In this document: one piece after another, positions 50,884 to 59,957 of the stretch
Numbering within the stretch: the stretch's first letter is position 1
How the letters are laid out: every line of letters starts with the position of its first letter
Assembly (NCBI RefSeq): GCF_018613795.1
Contig: NZ_JAGGPN010000038.1
Location: 124,001 to 188,000, forward strand
Length of the DNA stretch: 64,000 nt
Direction of reading: 5' to 3'
Source: Arthrobacter sp. ISL-65
GTDB lineage: Bacteria > Actinomycetota > Actinomycetes > Actinomycetales > Micrococcaceae
Translations under genes and position numbers: made by a program
Notes under the pieces: model-generated
Told to the model about the DNA's origin: nothing
Seen by the model: only the letters and a program-made list of their open reading frames with translations
Databases searched by the model: none

Positions 50884-51551
50884 ACGAGATCTTCAGCAAC
50901 CCTGTCCTGGCCAAGGCACTGCCGGAGGCCATCGTCGAGACCCTCCAGATGGTGGGAATCTCTGCCTTCTTCACCGTGCTGGTCGGACTGCCGCTCGGCG
51001 TCTTCCTGCACGTCACCGTCCCCGGCGGGCTGCGGCCCATGCCGGTGGTCAACCGGATCGTCAGCGACATCGTCGTGAACATCACCCGATCCATCCCCTT
51101 TGCGATCCTGATGGTGGCCCTGATCCCGCTCGCCCGGCTCCTCGTGGGGACCAGCCTCGGACCGGTGGCTGCCTCCGTTTCGCTCTCCATCGGAACCATT
51201 CCGTTCTTCGCCCGCCTGGTGGAGGCCTGTCTCCGCGACGTCCACCACGGCAAGATCGACGCTGCCCAGGTGATGGGCTCCACCCGGATGCAGGTCATCA
51301 GCAAGGTGATGCTGCCCGAATCCCTGCCCGCGCTCGTTGCAGCCGCGACCACTACTGTTGTGACGCTGGTGGGCTACAGCGCCATGGCCGGTCTCGTCGG
51401 CGGCGGCGGACTGGGCAAACTCGCCTACAACTACGGCTTCCAGCGCTTCGACGTCACGGTCATGATCGTCACCATCGTGCTGATCATTGTCCTCGTCCAG
51501 CTCATCCAGCTCACGGGCGAATGGATCTCCCGCAGCCTGGACCACCGCTAA
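50880..51551 (+). CDS. metI: Methionine ABC transporter permease MetI
   Basis: 223 aa with five transmembrane helices. MetI-type start (LPEAIVETLQMVGISAFFTV) and EAA loop (DAAQVMGSTRMQVISKVMLP) are present. GTG start overlaps metN (GTGA). Confidence 0.95.
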   Translation: MNEIFSNPVLAKALPEAIVETLQMVGISAFFTVLVGLPLGVFLHVTVPGGLRPMPVVNRIVSDIVVNITRSIPFAILMVALIPLARLLVGTSLGPVAASVSLSIGTIPFFARLVEACLRDVHHGKIDAAQVMGSTRMQVISKVMLPESLPALVAAATTTVVTLVGYSAMAGLVGGGGLGKLAYNYGFQRFDVTVMIVTIVLIIVLVQLIQLTGEWISRSLDHR

Positions 51552-51649
51552 AAGTCTTCACCGCAGGGAGTAGCCGCTCACTGCACCTGAATCGGATCTC
51601 GCCGGCGCCGCCGTCGGGGATCCAGGTTATTTTGAAAGGAACGCATCGC

Positions 51650-52495
51650 ATGCGTAAATCACTCACCCTCCTCGCCACCGGCATCGCCGCGGCCCTGGCA
51701 CTGACCGGGTGCGGCGGTTCCTCCGCCCCCAGCGCCGAGTCCAGCCAGGCACTTGATCCGGCCAAGCCCGTCACCCTCACCGTCGGTGCCAGCCCCGTTC
51801 CGCAGGCCAAGATCCTTGAGTTCCTCAACCAGGACCTCGCCCCGAAGGCCGGCCTCAAGCTGGACATCAAGGAGATTGAGGACTACCAGACGCCCAACAC
51901 GGCGCTGAGCGACGGCTCGCTGGACGCCAACTACTACCAGCACCTGCCGTGGTTCGAGGACCAGGTCAAAACCAAGGGCTACGACTTTGGCCACGGCGCC
52001 GGCGTCCACATCGAGCCGTACGCCGCCTTCTCCGAGAAGGTCAAGGACATCAGCGAGATCAAGGACGGCGCCAAGATCGCCATCACCAACGATCCCTCCA
52101 ACCAGGTCCGGGCGCTCCGGGTGCTGGAAAAGGCCGGCCTGGTCAAGGACATCAAGGATGACACCTCCATCATCGGCCTGACTGATGCCCAGAACCCGAA
52201 GAAGCTGAAGTTCTCCGAGAACCAGCCTGAACTGCTGATCAACGACCTGAAGGATCCCTCCGTGGACCTGGCCCTGATCAACGGCAACTTCATCCTCAAG
52301 GCCGGGCTCAGCACCACCGACGCCCTGGCCGTGGAATCCACCGAGAACAATCCCTACGCCAACTTCCTGGCCTGGCGCTCGGAGTCCAAGGACGACCCGC
52401 GCATCAAGAAGCTGGACGAACTCCTGCACTCCGCCGAGGTCAAGGCCTTCATCCAGAAGGAATGGCCCAACGGTGACGTGACCGTGGCCTTCTAG
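51650..52495 (+). CDS. metQ: Methionine-binding lipoprotein MetQ
   Basis: 281 aa. Lipobox LTGC (Cys21), then the NlpA/MetQ fold (TVGASPVPQAKILEFLNQDL; NTALSDGSLDANYYQHLPWF; KIAITNDPSNQVRALRVLEK). The ATG at 51650 with AAAGGA upstream is chosen; the frame is open far 5' into metI but that part is not coding. Last gene of the importer, before a strong terminator. Confidence 0.95.
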   Translation: MRKSLTLLATGIAAALALTGCGGSSAPSAESSQALDPAKPVTLTVGASPVPQAKILEFLNQDLAPKAGLKLDIKEIEDYQTPNTALSDGSLDANYYQHLPWFEDQVKTKGYDFGHGAGVHIEPYAAFSEKVKDISEIKDGAKIAITNDPSNQVRALRVLEKAGLVKDIKDDTSIIGLTDAQNPKKLKFSENQPELLINDLKDPSVDLALINGNFILKAGLSTTDALAVESTENNPYANFLAWRSESKDDPRIKKLDELLHSAEVKAFIQKEWPNGDVTVAF

Positions 52496-52520
52496 GCCAG
52501 CAGGACACCGAGAACCAAAA

Positions 52521-52554
52521 AACTCTGGCACCCGCCGCGGCGGGTGCCAGAGTT
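52521..52554. terminator. Bidirectional terminator between metQ and hemL
   Basis: Perfect palindrome of 17-bp arms (AACTCTGGCACCCGCCG) with an A run before and T-rich bases after, so it can serve both convergent operons. Confidence 0.85.
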
Positions 52555-52583
52555 CTTTAATCAGGAGAAAGTCCGACGGCGGT

Positions 52584-53915
52584 TTAGGCCTTCGCTGCGG
52601 CGGCCGCCTCCGCGGCGGCCGGCAGTGCCTCGAAGATCCGGTTCATGGCGGCATCGTCGTGCGCCGCGGACAGGAACCAGGCCTCGAAGACGGACGGCGG
52701 CAGGTAGACGCCCGAATCCAGCATGGAGTGGAAGAAGGGCGCGTAGCGGAACACCTCCTGCTTCTGGGCGTCGCTGTAGTTGTGCACGCCGTGCTCGGAC
52801 GTGCCGAACGCCACCGAGAAGAGGTTGCCCGCGCGCTGGATGGAGTGGTCCACGCCGGCCGCATCCAGCGCGGCGGAGAGGGCGCCGGACAGTTCCAGTG
52901 ACCGCGCGTCCACGAACGCGTACACGTCCCGGGTGGCGTGGGTCAGGGTGGCGACGCCGGCAGCCATGGCCACCGGGTTCCCGGACAGCGTGCCGGCCTG
53001 GTAGACGGGACCGAGCGGCGCGAGGTAGTCCATGACATCGGCACGTCCGCCGAGGGCCGCCGTCGGCATGCCCCCGCCGATCACCTTGCCGAACGTCAGC
53101 AGGTCGGGGGTCCACTTCTCCGTGGCGTCGGTGGCGCCGCCGGTAAGTCCCCAGTAGCCCGAATAGCCTGTGCGGAAGCCGGTCAGGACCTCGTCGACGA
53201 TCAGCAGGGCGCCGTGGGCGGCGGTGATCCGTGAGAGGCCGGCATTGAAGCCCTCGCCGGGCGTGACCACGCCCATGTTGGCCGGCGCGGCCTCGGTGAT
53301 GACGGCGGCGATGTTGGGGCCGTGCTCGGCGAAGGCGGCCTCGACGGCGCCGAGGTCGTTGTAGGGCAGCACCAGGGTCTCGGCGGCGGTGGCGGCCGTG
53401 ACGCCGGCGGAACCGGGCAGGGCAAGGGTGGCCACGCCGGAGCCTGCGGACGCGAGCAGCCCGTCGAGGTGGCCGTGGTAGCAGCCGGCAAACTTGATGA
53501 CCAGATTGCGGCCGGTGAAGCCCCTGGCCAGCCGGATAGCCGTCATGGTGGCTTCCGTCCCGGTGGACACCATGCGCAGCCGTTCAACGGCGGAAACGCG
53601 TTCCTTGACGATGGCCGCCAGGTTGGCCTCATCGGGGGTCGAGGCACCGAAGGAGAGTCCGCGGTCCACCGCGGCGTGCACGGCATCGAGGACGGCAGGG
53701 TGGGCGTGTCCCAGCAGGGCCGGGCCCCAGGAGCAGACCAGGTCCACGTAGTCCTTGCCGTCGGCATCGGTCAGGTAAGGGCCCTTGGCCGCCACCATGA
53801 AGCGGGGCGTGCCGCCGACGGAACCGAAGGCGCGGACCGGGGAGTTCACGCCGCCGGGCATCAGCTGGCGGGCGCGGTCGAAGAGTTCCTCGTTGCGAGG
53901 GGTACTGGAAGTCAT
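52584..53915 (-). CDS. hemL: Glutamate-1-semialdehyde 2,1-aminomutase HemL
   Basis: Makes 5-aminolevulinate from glutamate semialdehyde. 443 aa from the ATG at 53915. The start LMPGGVNSPVRAFGSVGG, the CYHGHLDGLL segment, LIVDEVLTGFR and the PLP lysine in LLTFGKVIGGGMP are all present. Last gene of the hemQHCDB cluster, just after the LLM flavoprotein. Confidence 0.96.
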   Translation of the reverse strand: MTSSTPRNEELFDRARQLMPGGVNSPVRAFGSVGGTPRFMVAAKGPYLTDADGKDYVDLVCSWGPALLGHAHPAVLDAVHAAVDRGLSFGASTPDEANLAAIVKERVSAVERLRMVSTGTEATMTAIRLARGFTGRNLVIKFAGCYHGHLDGLLASAGSGVATLALPGSAGVTAATAAETLVLPYNDLGAVEAAFAEHGPNIAAVITEAAPANMGVVTPGEGFNAGLSRITAAHGALLIVDEVLTGFRTGYSGYWGLTGGATDATEKWTPDLLTFGKVIGGGMPTAALGGRADVMDYLAPLGPVYQAGTLSGNPVAMAAGVATLTHATRDVYAFVDARSLELSGALSAALDAAGVDHSIQRAGNLFSVAFGTSEHGVHNYSDAQKQEVFRYAPFFHSMLDSGVYLPPSVFEAWFLSAAHDDAAMNRIFEALPAAAEAAAAAKA

Positions 53916-53928
53916 GGTTCCCATTCTT

Positions 53929-55044
53929 TCAGTCTGCGGGAGTGTCGCCGGACAAGGTTTCACCGGACAGGAGCTCGGCCACCCGCGGTGCCACCACGGT
54001 GCCGAAGAGTTCGATGCAGCGCATCATGGATTCGTGCGGCAGCGTGCCGTTGCCGTATTTCAGGTCGAAGCGGTCGACGCCGAGGTTCCGCTTGAGCAGC
54101 GCGATCTGATGTGCCACCGTCTCCGGTGAGCCGACGTACAGGGCACCCTCGGGACCGCACATGGCGTCGAATTCCCGCCGGTTTCCCGGGCCCCACCCCC
54201 GCTCGGCGCCGATCCTGTTCCGCTGGGCAAGCCAGTGCGGGAAGAGCTCCTCGCGGGCCGCCTCGTCGGTCTCGGCGATGTGGCCGGGCGAGTGGGTGGC
54301 GATCTGCTGCATCGGCTGGCCGTATTTGGCCATCGCCTCACGGTACAGGTCAACCAATGGAGCAAAGGCGCGGGGCTGGCCGCCGATGATGGCAAAGATG
54401 ATCGGGTAGCCGTACTCCGCGCACCGCAGGACGGACTCCGGGGTGCCGCCCACGCCGATCCAGGCCGGCAGCAGGTGGTGCTCCAGCGGCGGATAGACGC
54501 TCAGCCCGGCGAGGGCCGGCCGGGTGCGCCCTTCCCAGTGGACCGGCTTCTGCGCCCGCACCCTGTCGAAGAGCTCGAGCTTCTCCTCGAACAGCACCTC
54601 GTAGTCCGCCAGGTCCAGGCCGAACAGCGGAAAGGACTCGACGAAGGAGCCACGGCCCAGCATGACCTCGGCGCGGCCGCCGGACAGGGCGTCCACGGTG
54701 GAGAAGCGCTGGAACACGCGGATGGGATCGTCCGAACTCAGGACGGTCACGGCCGAACCGAGCCTGATGTTCGTGGTCCTTGCCGCGGCGGCCGCCAGGA
54801 ACACCTCGGGGGCGGACACGGCAAAGTCGCGGCGGTGGTGCTCCCCCACACCGAAGGCGTGCAGGCCGACGGCGTCAGCCAGCACCACCTGGTCCAGCAG
54901 CTCCCGCAGCACCTGGGCATGCGGCTTCGGCTCGCCGGCACCGTCCACTCCGACGTCGCCGAAAGTGTTCAGGCCCAGCAGGATTCGGCCGGGACCCACC
55001 GGAGCGGTGGGTGCTGTGGTCTGGCCCGTGGCCGCCTCCGGCAT
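53929..55044 (-). CDS. LLM-class flavin-dependent oxidoreductase
   Basis: 371 aa luciferase-like monooxygenase fold that uses reduced FMN or F420. Family patterns: GVGEHHRRDFAVSAPEVFLA, TTNIRLGSAVTVLSSDDPIR, VFQRFSTVDALSGGRAEVML. Its ATG overlaps the hemB stop by 1 nt (TGATG), and hemL starts 13 bp after its stop. Substrate unknown; the place inside a haem operon is unexplained. Confidence 0.88.
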   Translation of the reverse strand: MPEAATGQTTAPTAPVGPGRILLGLNTFGDVGVDGAGEPKPHAQVLRELLDQVVLADAVGLHAFGVGEHHRRDFAVSAPEVFLAAAAARTTNIRLGSAVTVLSSDDPIRVFQRFSTVDALSGGRAEVMLGRGSFVESFPLFGLDLADYEVLFEEKLELFDRVRAQKPVHWEGRTRPALAGLSVYPPLEHHLLPAWIGVGGTPESVLRCAEYGYPIIFAIIGGQPRAFAPLVDLYREAMAKYGQPMQQIATHSPGHIAETDEAAREELFPHWLAQRNRIGAERGWGPGNRREFDAMCGPEGALYVGSPETVAHQIALLKRNLGVDRFDLKYGNGTLPHESMMRCIELFGTVVAPRVAELLSGETLSGDTPAD

Positions 55045-56024
55045 CAGGATTCCTTCAGCCAGCCGGCTATTTCGCTGGCCCAGTACGTGAGGACGATGTT
55101 GGCGCCGGCGCGGCGGATGCCGAGGACAGACTCCGTGATGGCAGCACGCCGGTCGATCCAGCCGTTGGCGGCGGCGGCCTCGATCATGGCGTACTCACCC
55201 GAGATCTGGTAGGCGGCAACCGGCACAGGGCTCATCTCGGCGACGTCGGCAAGGATGTCAAGGTAGCTCATGGCCGGCTTGACCATCACCATGTCCGCAC
55301 CCTCGGCAAGATCGAGTTCCACCTCCTGGATGGCCTCGCGGCGGTTGGCAGCGTCCATCTGGTAGGTCCTGCGGTCGCCTTTCAGCTGCGAGTCCACCGC
55401 TTCCCGGAACGGGCCGTAGAACGCCGACGCGTACTTCGCGGCGTAAGCCACCACGGCGGTGTTCACGTGGCCGGCGTCTTCCAGGGCCTGGCGGATCACG
55501 CCGATCTGTCCGTCCATCATTCCGGACGGGCCCAGCGCGTGGGCGCCGGCGTCGGCCTGGGCCACTGCCATCTTCGCGTAGATGTCCAGCGTGGCGTCGT
55601 TGTCCACGTAGCCGTCGCTGTCGAGGACGCCGCAGTGGCCGTGGTCGGTGAATTCGTCCAGGCAGACGTCGCTCATCACCACCAGGCTGTCCCCCACCTC
55701 GGACCGGACGTCGCGGATGGCTTTGTTGAGCACCCCGTCCGGGTCCAGGGACGCCGTGCCCTCCGCGTCGCGGGTCTCGGGAATGCCGAACAGCATGATG
55801 CCGCCGACGCCCAGCTCCACGGCTTCGGCTGCCGCGCGCTTGAGGGTATCGGTGGTGTGCTGCACGACGCCCGGCATGGAGGCGATCGGGTTGGGCTCCG
55901 ACAGCCCCTCGCGGATGAACGCGGGAAGGATCAGGTCTGCCGGGGCAAGCCGGTGCTCAGCCGTGAGCCTGCGCATGGCGGGGGTGGTGCGGAGCCGCCG
56001 GGGGCGGTGGTGCGGAAAGCTCAT
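55044..56024 (-). CDS. hemB: Porphobilinogen synthase HemB
   Basis: 326 aa. Joins two 5-aminolevulinates. The Schiff-base lysine is in MVMVKPAMSYLD, with the second active lysine expected earlier (YAAKYASAFYGPFREA). The metal site reads DVCLDEFTDHGHCG, so one of the three zinc cysteines of E. coli HemB is Asp. AAGGA upstream supports the ATG at 56024. Confidence 0.95.
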   Translation of the reverse strand: MSFPHHRPRRLRTTPAMRRLTAEHRLAPADLILPAFIREGLSEPNPIASMPGVVQHTTDTLKRAAAEAVELGVGGIMLFGIPETRDAEGTASLDPDGVLNKAIRDVRSEVGDSLVVMSDVCLDEFTDHGHCGVLDSDGYVDNDATLDIYAKMAVAQADAGAHALGPSGMMDGQIGVIRQALEDAGHVNTAVVAYAAKYASAFYGPFREAVDSQLKGDRRTYQMDAANRREAIQEVELDLAEGADMVMVKPAMSYLDILADVAEMSPVPVAAYQISGEYAMIEAAAANGWIDRRAAITESVLGIRRAGANIVLTYWASEIAGWLKES

Positions 56025-56034
56025 GTCCTGTCCT

Positions 56035-56937
56035 TCACTGTGGGCCTGCTGTTGATGAGTGGTTGTTAGGGGCAACTGCCCGGATAACGGCCGCTACGAG
56101 CCCTTCCGGCGTGGCCTCCCGGGCCGTGGCAGCCACGACGAGTCCTAGGGCTTCCGCCTCAGCCGCTGTCGCCGGGCCGATGGCCACGAGGCGGCAGGAG
56201 CCGAGCGGCACCAGGGTGGCGCCGATGCGCCGCACCGCGCTGGGTGAGGCGGCGACGACGGCGGCCAAGGCGCCGTCGTCGACCTCGGCTTTCGCTTCGG
56301 CGGGCGTCAGCAGCGGCAGCGGGGCGGTGCCCTCACTGCCACTTTGGCCAAGGCGCCGCGCCGGCTCTGCCGGGAAGTCCACCGTGGAATAGGCCACCAC
56401 AGTGCGCACCCGGGCGCCCTTCGACGCAAGCCCTCGGGCCAGCGCAGGGGCCGCGATATCGGCCTGCGGCAGCAGCACGGCGGCAGGCCCGCCGGGCCAT
56501 CCGTTGACGATCCCGGCGGCTGAATGTTCTTGCTCCGGCTCGAAGTGCACGGCAATCCCCGCAGCCTCGAGCGCCGTCCGGCTCGCAGGGCCCACCGCGG
56601 CAACTCGGGTTCCGGCCGGAAGCCAGTCGCCCAGTCTCACGGCGCGCTCTGCCGCCTTTTCCTGCAAGGCCAGGACGGTGGTGGCACTGCTGACCACGAG
56701 CCACTCAAAGCTGCCCGCGCCCAGCGCCTCAAAGGCGTCGTCAAGCGCTACCTGGTCCGGGGCGCGTTCGGCGGCCGTCAGCGGCAGCAGGAGGGGAATG
56801 GCGCCGGCCAGCCGCAGTGCCTCCGTGAGGGGCCCGGACCGCTCGGGGCTCCGCGTCACCAGGACGCGGAGCCCGTCCAGCGGACGTTCTTCCAGCGGGC
56901 GCCCGCCCGCCGGGTTTTCCCCGCTCGTCGTTCCCAT
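56035..56937 (-). CDS. hemD: Uroporphyrinogen-III synthase HemD
   Basis: 300 aa two-domain enzyme that closes and flips ring D. GLRVLVTRSPERSGPLTEAL at the N-terminus, WLVVSSATTVLAL in domain 1, AVVAASPSAVRRIG in domain 2. HemD is poorly conserved; its place between hemC and hemB secures the call. 17 bp after hemC. Confidence 0.9.
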   Translation of the reverse strand: MGTTSGENPAGGRPLEERPLDGLRVLVTRSPERSGPLTEALRLAGAIPLLLPLTAAERAPDQVALDDAFEALGAGSFEWLVVSSATTVLALQEKAAERAVRLGDWLPAGTRVAAVGPASRTALEAAGIAVHFEPEQEHSAAGIVNGWPGGPAAVLLPQADIAAPALARGLASKGARVRTVVAYSTVDFPAEPARRLGQSGSEGTAPLPLLTPAEAKAEVDDGALAAVVAASPSAVRRIGATLVPLGSCRLVAIGPATAAEAEALGLVVAATAREATPEGLVAAVIRAVAPNNHSSTAGPQ

Positions 56938-56954
56938 TCGGTGGCCGGCTGCGG

Positions 56955-57953
56955 TCAGGAAGCCGTCAGGTCCGCGATGTCCGCAGCCCCCGCTGCCAGC
57001 AGGACCTCGGCCAGTTCGACGCCGAGCAGGGTGGCGCCCACCTCGGTGAGTCCGTCCGTCGCCCGTTTGTCCCGCACCGAGGCGGTGCCGTCCACGGCGC
57101 AGACCACGGCTTCCAGGTGGAGCATGCTGCCCTTCCGGTAGGCGTACGCGCCCACGGGGGCGGCGCAGCCTGCCTCGAGCCGGGCAAGCAGTGCGCGTTC
57201 GGCCGTGACCGCAAGCCTGGTGTCGGCGTCGTCAAGGGCGGCCAGTGCCTGGGCGAGCACGCCCTGCGACCCTTCGGTGGAGCCGGCCCGGCGGGGCGCG
57301 TCGGCTGTGCGGCATTCGATGGCCAGCGACCCCTGGCCTGCTGCCGGGAGCATGATGTCCGTCTCCAGGTATTCGGTGACGGTGTCCAGGCGGCCGATCC
57401 GTTCCAGTCCGGCGGCGGCGAGGACGACGGCGTCGAGGTCGCACGACTTCCCGGCAACCACCGCGTCGGTGGCGTTGCCGGGCAGCCCGGGCACCCGGCC
57501 CAGCCGCGTGTCCACGTTGCCGCGGATGTCCACGATGTCCAGATCGGGGCGTACGGCGCGGAGCTGCGCTGCCCGGCGGGGAGAGCCGGTGCCGACGCGG
57601 GCGCCCTTGGGCAGGTCGGCCAGCTTGAGCCCGTCCCGGGCGCAGAGGACGTCCCGGACGTCCACGCGGGGCGGGGTGGCGGCCAGCGTCAGGCCCAGGG
57701 CGGAACCCGTGGGCAGGTCCTTCAGGGAGTGGACAGCCACGTCGCACTCGTTCCGCAGCAGCGCGTCGCGCAGTGCGGCCACGAAGACGCCGGTGCCGCC
57801 CATCTGGGACAGCGAGCCGGTGAGGACGTCGCCGTCGGTTCGGACATGGACGAGTTCGACGTCGAAACCTCCGACGGCGGCCAGCCGGTCGGCCGTCTGC
57901 TGGGTCTGGGTCAGGGCGAGCTTGCTCGCCCTGGTGCCGATCCGTACTGTCAC
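56955..57953 (-). CDS. hemC: Hydroxymethylbilane synthase HemC
   Basis: 332 aa. Start RIGTRASKLALTQTQQTADR; Cys263 in EAGCAAPVGAYA carries the dipyrromethane cofactor; GTGSPRRAAQLR binds substrate. The GTG at 57953 overlaps the hemH stop by 4 bp (GTGA). Confidence 0.95.
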   Translation of the reverse strand: MTVRIGTRASKLALTQTQQTADRLAAVGGFDVELVHVRTDGDVLTGSLSQMGGTGVFVAALRDALLRNECDVAVHSLKDLPTGSALGLTLAATPPRVDVRDVLCARDGLKLADLPKGARVGTGSPRRAAQLRAVRPDLDIVDIRGNVDTRLGRVPGLPGNATDAVVAGKSCDLDAVVLAAAGLERIGRLDTVTEYLETDIMLPAAGQGSLAIECRTADAPRRAGSTEGSQGVLAQALAALDDADTRLAVTAERALLARLEAGCAAPVGAYAYRKGSMLHLEAVVCAVDGTASVRDKRATDGLTEVGATLLGVELAEVLLAAGAADIADLTAS

Positions 57954-59185
57954 TTCGCGTCCTGCCCGGCGGCCGGGTAGGGGTCGTGCCCCTGGCCGAC
58001 GGTGGTGTCGGCGCCGGCAATGGTGGGCTTTTCGCCGCGGAAGTTTTCGCAGCAGCCGGGGCGGCAGACGTCGTACCAGGGGCCGAGGCCGGTGAGGGCC
58101 TGGCGGTCCGCGATGTTGTTGGCTACCGTGCGTTCGCAGATCAGTTCCACGAGCCCCTCGACAAAGCGGCGGTGCGTCCCCGGCGTGGGCACGCGTGTGG
58201 CAGCTAGTCCAAGCCCCTTGCAGGTCTGCAGGGCTTCGGTGTCGAGGTCCCAGACGACCTCCATGTGGTCGCTGACAAAGCCCAGCGGCACGATGACGAT
58301 GCCCGCGACGCCCTGCTTGGCGAGGTCTTCGATGGCGTCGTTGATGTCCGGCTCCAGCCACGGGATATGCGGGGCGCCGGATCGCGACTGGTAGACGAGG
58401 GACCACGGGGCGGACAGGCCGGAATCGGCTTCCACGCGGCGCATGATCTCCGCGCCGTTGGCGAGGTGCTGGGCCACGTAGGCGGAATCCTCCGCGAACT
58501 CACGGGGCTCGTCCTCGGAACGGCCGGCGGCCACGGCATCCCGGGTGGGGATGGAGTGGGTGGCGAAGAGAACGTGAATGGGTGCGTCAGGCTTACCGGC
58601 GGCGGCAAGCTGCGCGCGCACCCCGGCAACTCCCTCGGCCGTACCGGCAACGAAGGGCTCCACGAAGCCGGGGTGGTCGAAGTACTGGCGGACCTTGTCC
58701 ACTTCCAGCCTGCCGTCGAGCCCGGTTTCGGTCAGGGCCATGCCGATGTCCTCGCGGTACTGGCGGCAGCTGGAGTAGCAGGAGTACGCGCTGGTGGTGA
58801 GCATGAGCAGCCGGCGGTGGCCGGCGTCGTAAGCGTCCTGGAGGGTCTGCGGAATGTACGGGTCCCAGTTGCGGTTGCCCCACAGCACGGGCAGGTCAAT
58901 GCCGCGCGCGGCCAGCTCAGCCTCGAGGGCGGCCTTCAGCTCGCGGTTCTGCTGGTTGATCGGGCTGATGCCGCCGTTGGCGCGGTAGTGGTGGGATACC
59001 TCTTCAAGGCGCTCATCGGGGATTCCCCGGCCGCGGGTGACGTTGCGAAGGAACGGGATGACATCGTCCTGGCCTTCGGGACCACCGAAGGAGGCGAGGA
59101 GGACGCCGTCGTATTCCTTGGGGGCAAGCCTGCCGGTCTCGGTGACGGGATTCGCAGCGTCTTCCTGCTGGTCCAACGGACTCAT
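57950..59185 (-). CDS. hemH: Coproporphyrin III ferrochelatase (CpfC/HemH)
   Basis: 411 aa. Inserts iron into coproporphyrin III. FGGPEGQDDVIPFLRNV at the N-terminus, the catalytic His in VLFATHSIP, and VYQSRSGAP, WLEPDIND. Cysteines in SCYSSCRQYRED and DVCRPGCCENF match the [2Fe-2S] site of actinobacterial enzymes. 4-bp overlap with hemQ. Confidence 0.95.
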   Translation of the reverse strand: MSPLDQQEDAANPVTETGRLAPKEYDGVLLASFGGPEGQDDVIPFLRNVTRGRGIPDERLEEVSHHYRANGGISPINQQNRELKAALEAELAARGIDLPVLWGNRNWDPYIPQTLQDAYDAGHRRLLMLTTSAYSCYSSCRQYREDIGMALTETGLDGRLEVDKVRQYFDHPGFVEPFVAGTAEGVAGVRAQLAAAGKPDAPIHVLFATHSIPTRDAVAAGRSEDEPREFAEDSAYVAQHLANGAEIMRRVEADSGLSAPWSLVYQSRSGAPHIPWLEPDINDAIEDLAKQGVAGIVIVPLGFVSDHMEVVWDLDTEALQTCKGLGLAATRVPTPGTHRRFVEGLVELICERTVANNIADRQALTGLGPWYDVCRPGCCENFRGEKPTIAGADTTVGQGHDPYPAAGQDAK

Positions 59186-59883
59186 GCGAGGACCTCGGCG
59201 ATCTCGCCCGCGGTGATCCGCCGCCCGGTGTAGAACGGGATCTCCTCGCGGACGTGGTTGCGCGCTTCGGTGGAACGCAGGTGGCGCATCAGGTCAACGA
59301 GATCCACTAGCTCGGGCGCCTCCAGGCCGAGGATCCATTCCCAGTCGCCGAGGGCAAAGGATGACACGGTGTTGGAAATGACCTGCGGGAAGTCGCGGCC
59401 CAGCAGGCCGTGGTCGCGCAGCATCGTGCCGCGCTCGTTCTCCGGCAGCAGGTACCACTCGTAGGAGCGGACGAACGGGTACACGCACAGCCATTCCGCC
59501 GGCTCCACGCCCCGGGAAAACGCCGGCGTGTGGTTCTTGGCAAACTCCGCTTCACGGTGCACGCCCATGGCGGACCAGACGATTTCGGTTCCCCCGAACA
59601 GCTTGCTGCGGCGGATGTCACGGATGGCCTGCTGCAGCGCCTCAGGCTTGGGGCCGTGGAGCCAGACCATGACGTCGGCGTCGGCGCGCATGGCGGAAAC
59701 GTCGTAGCTTCCGCGGTGGGTAACCCCTCCCCCGGCCAGGCGCGCCACCAGGGCGTCGAAATCCTCGGCGGCATCGGCGCTGCGGAGGGCCTCGGCGGAG
59801 CGCTTGAAAACGGTCCAGAGGGTGAAGAACTGCTCGGCTGATTCTTCGGTTTTGGTGACAGATTCGGCAGGAGTGTGGCTCAT
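59182..59883 (-). CDS. hemQ: Coproheme decarboxylase HemQ/ChdC
   Basis: 233 aa chlorite-dismutase-like protein that turns coproheme into haem b. Family segments: MVWLHGPKPEALQQAIRDIR, CVYPFVRSYEWYLLPENERG (Tyr-rich active strand), MLRDHGLLGRDFP and SFALGDWEWILGLEA. First gene of the seven-gene run. A short dyad lies upstream at 59929-59949. Confidence 0.95.
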   Translation of the reverse strand: MSHTPAESVTKTEESAEQFFTLWTVFKRSAEALRSADAAEDFDALVARLAGGGVTHRGSYDVSAMRADADVMVWLHGPKPEALQQAIRDIRRSKLFGGTEIVWSAMGVHREAEFAKNHTPAFSRGVEPAEWLCVYPFVRSYEWYLLPENERGTMLRDHGLLGRDFPQVISNTVSSFALGDWEWILGLEAPELVDLVDLMRHLRSTEARNHVREEIPFYTGRRITAGEIAEVLA

Positions 59884-59928
59884 GGTTACTATCCTGCCCC
59901 TTCCATGCGGCCTAAGTCGAAAAACTCA

Positions 59929-59949
59929 ACTTCTACGTCGTGTAGAAGT
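59929..59949. promoter_or_regulatory. Candidate operator upstream of hemQ
   Basis: ACTTCTAC (59929-59936), 5-bp gap, GTAGAAGT (59942-59949), perfect 8-bp arms in the 74-bp gap before the hemQ operon. Next to a TTGAGT hexamer on the minus strand. Confidence 0.45.
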
Positions 59950-59957
59950 GGCTAATT

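Noticed and set aside
50672..51649. N-terminal extension of the metQ frame
   Set aside because: It covers metN and metI in another frame; MetQ has its own lipoprotein signal and ribosome site at 51650.
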